DNA from: Deferribacteraceae bacterium
GTDB taxonomy: Bacteria; Chrysiogenota; Deferribacteres; Deferribacterales; JAISNW01
DNA: 9,374 bases
NCBI GenBank assembly: GCA_031278965.1
Contig: JAITJJ010000157.1
Location: 1 to 9,374, forward strand
Reading direction: 5' to 3'
Part shown: one piece after another, positions 7,831-9,374 of the stretch
How the letters are laid out: each line of letters starts with the position of its first letter
Numbering within the stretch: position 1 is the first letter of the stretch
The notes under the pieces: generated by a model
Told to the model about the DNA's origin: nothing
The model's database searches: none
Seen by the model: the letters and a program-made list of their open reading frames with translations, nothing else
Program-made: the position numbers and the translations under genes

Positions 7831-7835
7831 AAAAT

Positions 7836-7860
7836 TCTGGAAAGACAGGGTTTTTCCAGA
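7836..7860. repeat. Inverted repeat, 8-bp perfect arms with 9-nt loop
   Basis: TCTGGAAA (7836-7843) pairs with TTTCCAGA (7853-7860). On the minus strand the arm is followed by a T run (ATTTTTTG), giving a weak terminator shape, but no minus-strand gene is known upstream to terminate. It also lies just upstream of the proposed lipoprotein -35 box, so an operator is equally possible. Confidence 0.45.
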
Positions 7861-7881
7861 GGGAATCTGCCCGCACGCAAA

Positions 7882-7900
7882 TGGCGGAATGGGTAAGACG
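7882..7900 (+). other. Fragment resembling the D-arm of tRNA-Leu
   Basis: The 19 nt from TGGCGGAATGGG to AGACG resemble the U8-to-D-stem region typical of bacterial tRNA-Leu, with one extra A before GACG. No anticodon arm, variable arm, T-arm or CCA follows, so this is not a functional tRNA gene. It could be a remnant or chance. The same bases begin a 19-codon ATG frame (7881-7940) without an SD, which I do not call as a gene. Confidence 0.25.
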
Positions 7901-7958
7901 AATTAATCAGCTATTGCCCCATCTTCTCTTTCCTATATAAACTTTCTTAAAAATACAA

Positions 7959-7964
7959 TATAAT
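7959..7964 (+). promoter_or_regulatory. Probable -10 box of the lemA-M48 operon
   Basis: A perfect TATAAT 28 nt before the lemA ATG. The best 17-nt-spaced -35 position (7936-7941, TATAAA) is a poor match to TTGACA, so the promoter may be weak or activated. Predicted transcription would begin near 7971, giving a leader of about 22 nt. Confidence 0.5.
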
Positions 7965-7981
7965 CCATTATCTTAAATTCT

Positions 7982-7985
7982 GGAG
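7982..7985 (+). promoter_or_regulatory. Shine-Dalgarno of lemA
   Basis: GGAG with 7 nt to the ATG at 7993, standard spacing. It supports the chosen start, which is also directly before the membrane helix. Confidence 0.7.
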
Positions 7986-7992
7986 CTAAAAA

Positions 7993-8589
7993 ATGACAGC
8001 GTCTATTATTGCAATTATTATTGTTGCCGTTCTGGCAGTGTTTTTTCTGGCAAATATTTTCAACCGCCTTGTTACCCTTAAAAACCGCTACTTAAACGCA
8101 TTTTCACAGATTGAAGTTCAGCTGAAAAGAAGGTATGAGTTGATACCCAATCTGGTGGAAACGGTGAAAGCATACCTAAAACACGAGCGGGAGACTCTGG
8201 AGTTTGTCACAAAGGCAAGAAACGAGGCGGCACAATATCTGGAAGCTGCAAGACAAAACCCCGCAGAGCCTCGAAATATTGAAGCTCTGGGAAGGGCGGA
8301 GCAGAATCTGCAAAGCGCTCTCGGAAAACTTGACGTTGTAGTCGAGGCATATCCAGAACTGAAGGCAAGCGAAAATATGATAAAGCTCCATGAAGAGGCG
8401 GTAACCACAGAGAACAGGGTGGCTTTTGCCCGGCAAGCCTTTAATGACGCTGTTATGTCGTATAATACCTATCGACAGTCCTTTCCGCAAAATCTTCTCG
8501 CTTCCTCCTTTGGACATAGGCTTGACGCCCCGCTGCTGGTATTTGCCGACAGCGCCGCCATACAGGAAGCGCCCAAGATAAAATTTTGA
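7993..8589 (+). CDS. lemA: LemA family membrane-anchored protein
   Basis: A 198-aa protein of typical family length. Residues 4-23 form one hydrophobic helix that anchors the protein in the membrane; the remainder is predicted to be a long alpha-helical bundle. Family signatures are RRYELIPNLVETVKAYLKHE (46-65), YPELKASENM (120-129), ENRVAFARQAFNDAV (140-154) and YNTYRQSFP (157-165). The conserved tail ends in a short hydrophobic stretch and PKIKF. LemA proteins have no established enzymatic role. They often lie beside M48 proteases or TPM/YgcG-type proteins, and this one is followed 6 nt later by an M48 protease, so the two are probably co-transcribed and may act together at the envelope. 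Confidence 0.95.
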   Translation: MTASIIAIIIVAVLAVFFLANIFNRLVTLKNRYLNAFSQIEVQLKRRYELIPNLVETVKAYLKHERETLEFVTKARNEAAQYLEAARQNPAEPRNIEALGRAEQNLQSALGKLDVVVEAYPELKASENMIKLHEEAVTTENRVAFARQAFNDAVMSYNTYRQSFPQNLLASSFGHRLDAPLLVFADSAAIQEAPKIKF

Positions 8590-8595
8590 TAAAAT

Positions 8596-9374
8596 ATGAA
8601 TTTTTTTGAACAACAGGAGAGGGCAAGGAAAAATACTGTTGTTCTGATTATCCTCTTTATTCTCTGCGCGCTCTGTATCAGTACGGCTGTTGCTTATCCG
8701 CTCTGCCTATACTTCCTTGACGGAATGCATCTGCGGGATTCTTTCTCCCCAACTTATGTTTTTGCCCACGTCCCTCTGTCCGTCCTGCTGACGCTTTTCC
8801 TCTGCCCCCTTGCTTTTATGACTTATAAATCAATCCAAAAAATCCGGGAGCTCTCAAAAGGAAGCGGTGAATATGTTATACGCTCTTTGCACGGCAGGCT
8901 TATCTCCCGATACGGAGCCGGAACAAAGGAAACCGCCCTTTTAAATGTTGCGGAAGAAATTGCCGTTGCGTTCGGCATACCGCCGCCGCCTGTCTATATC
9001 CTTGATGCAGATTACAAGATAAACGCTTTTGCCGCCGGCTTTACTTATGACGATGCCGTTATAGGGGTTACGGCGGGAGCAATTGAACATCTGACGAGGC
9101 AAGAGCTGCAAGGCGTTATAGCCCACGAATTCAGTCATATCCTTAACGGCGATATGAAGTTGAATACCTTTGCCGTCGGTATCTTAAACGGTATTCTGGC
9201 CGTAGAGCTTGCTGGGGAAAATGCTATAAAAAAATCCCTTGGGAGTAACAGCAGAGGAAAAGCGGGAGACAGATTGGGCGGCGTGATAGCGGGAATAATC
9301 CTATATACTATAGGTTATGTCGGGTTATTTTTCGGCAATCTGATCAAAGCGGCAATCAATAGAGAGCGGGAGTT
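8596..9374 (+). CDS. M48 family membrane zinc metalloprotease (partial, 3' end beyond window)
   Basis: 259 codons are visible with no stop before the edge. Two N-terminal membrane helices (about 14-40 and 60-77) precede a cytoplasmic-type M48 domain. This has ALLNVAEEIAVAFGIPPPPVYILD (114-137) and NAFAAGF (143-149), then the zinc-binding HEFSH (177-181), in which H177 and H181 are ligands and E178 is catalytic, followed by ILNGDM. Further hydrophobic segments lie at about 191-206 and 229-250. The window stops within NRERE, where E259 is probably the third zinc ligand of the usual RExxAD motif. It resembles HtpX and relatives, which degrade membrane proteins, but it is closer to the long LemA-associated M48 proteins than to classic HtpX, so I give no symbol. 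No clear SD is seen; translation may be coupled to lemA, whose stop is 6 nt away. Confidence 0.92.
   Translation, partial: MNFFEQQERARKNTVVLIILFILCALCISTAVAYPLCLYFLDGMHLRDSFSPTYVFAHVPLSVLLTLFLCPLAFMTYKSIQKIRELSKGSGEYVIRSLHGRLISRYGAGTKETALLNVAEEIAVAFGIPPPPVYILDADYKINAFAAGFTYDDAVIGVTAGAIEHLTRQELQGVIAHEFSHILNGDMKLNTFAVGILNGILAVELAGENAIKKSLGSNSRGKAGDRLGGVIAGIILYTIGYVGLFFGNLIKAAINRERE

Noticed and set aside
7881..7940. Small 19-codon frame starting MAEWVRR
   Set aside because: No SD, too short to test by coding bias, and it overlaps the tRNA-like fragment; not supportable as a gene.
8176..8613. Minus-strand 145-codon open frame over lemA
   Set aside because: It is antisense to a clear LemA family gene with no SD or domain; it is a shadow frame.

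Overview
The window is ordinary-looking bacterial chromosome with a standard genetic code. Four of the complete or coupled genes end in TGA or TAG, and tryptophan is written TGG throughout. The layout suggests a Gram-negative, moderately AT-rich bacterium. It carries a lipobox-bearing CsgG-like lipoprotein with a TPR tail, which is an envelope protein type of double-membraned bacteria. I cannot place it in a phylum from sequence alone. No transposase, integrase, CRISPR array, rRNA or complete tRNA is visible.

Region 1 (158-6689, plus strand) is a compact DNA-metabolism operon of three genes joined by two ATGA stop/start overlaps. The genes are RNase HI with an N-terminal hybrid-binding domain, an AddB-like nuclease subunit, and an AddA-like UvrD/PcrA-type helicase-nuclease. 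AddB keeps its PD-(D/E)XK residues and the four cysteines of the Fe-S 'staple' but has no Walker A. AddA has all the superfamily 1 helicase motifs and a second intact nuclease. Together they should resect double-strand breaks for recombination, while RNase HI removes RNA from RNA:DNA hybrids.

Region 2 (6706-7755, minus strand, convergent with addA) encodes the CsgG-like lipoprotein. Its reading frame is broken by one in-frame TGA. The same frame then stays open for another 64 codons that finish a good TPR domain. The TGA falls exactly on the aromatic position 24 of a TPR repeat, so it most likely replaces a TGG. This is the most informative oddity in the window.

Region 3 (7756-7992) is a divergent intergenic region. 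It holds a six-copy AATT tandem repeat just upstream of the lipoprotein ribosome binding site, a short inverted repeat, a fragment resembling the 5' half of tRNA-Leu, and the promoter and SD of lemA.

Region 4 (7993 to the window end, plus strand) has lemA followed 6 nt later by a membrane-bound M48 zinc metalloprotease cut off by the window edge. This is a common envelope-associated pairing. I do not see a clearly new multi-gene system. The points worth checking are the TGA interruption, the repeat/tRNA-like intergenic region, and the RNase HI-AddBA coupling.
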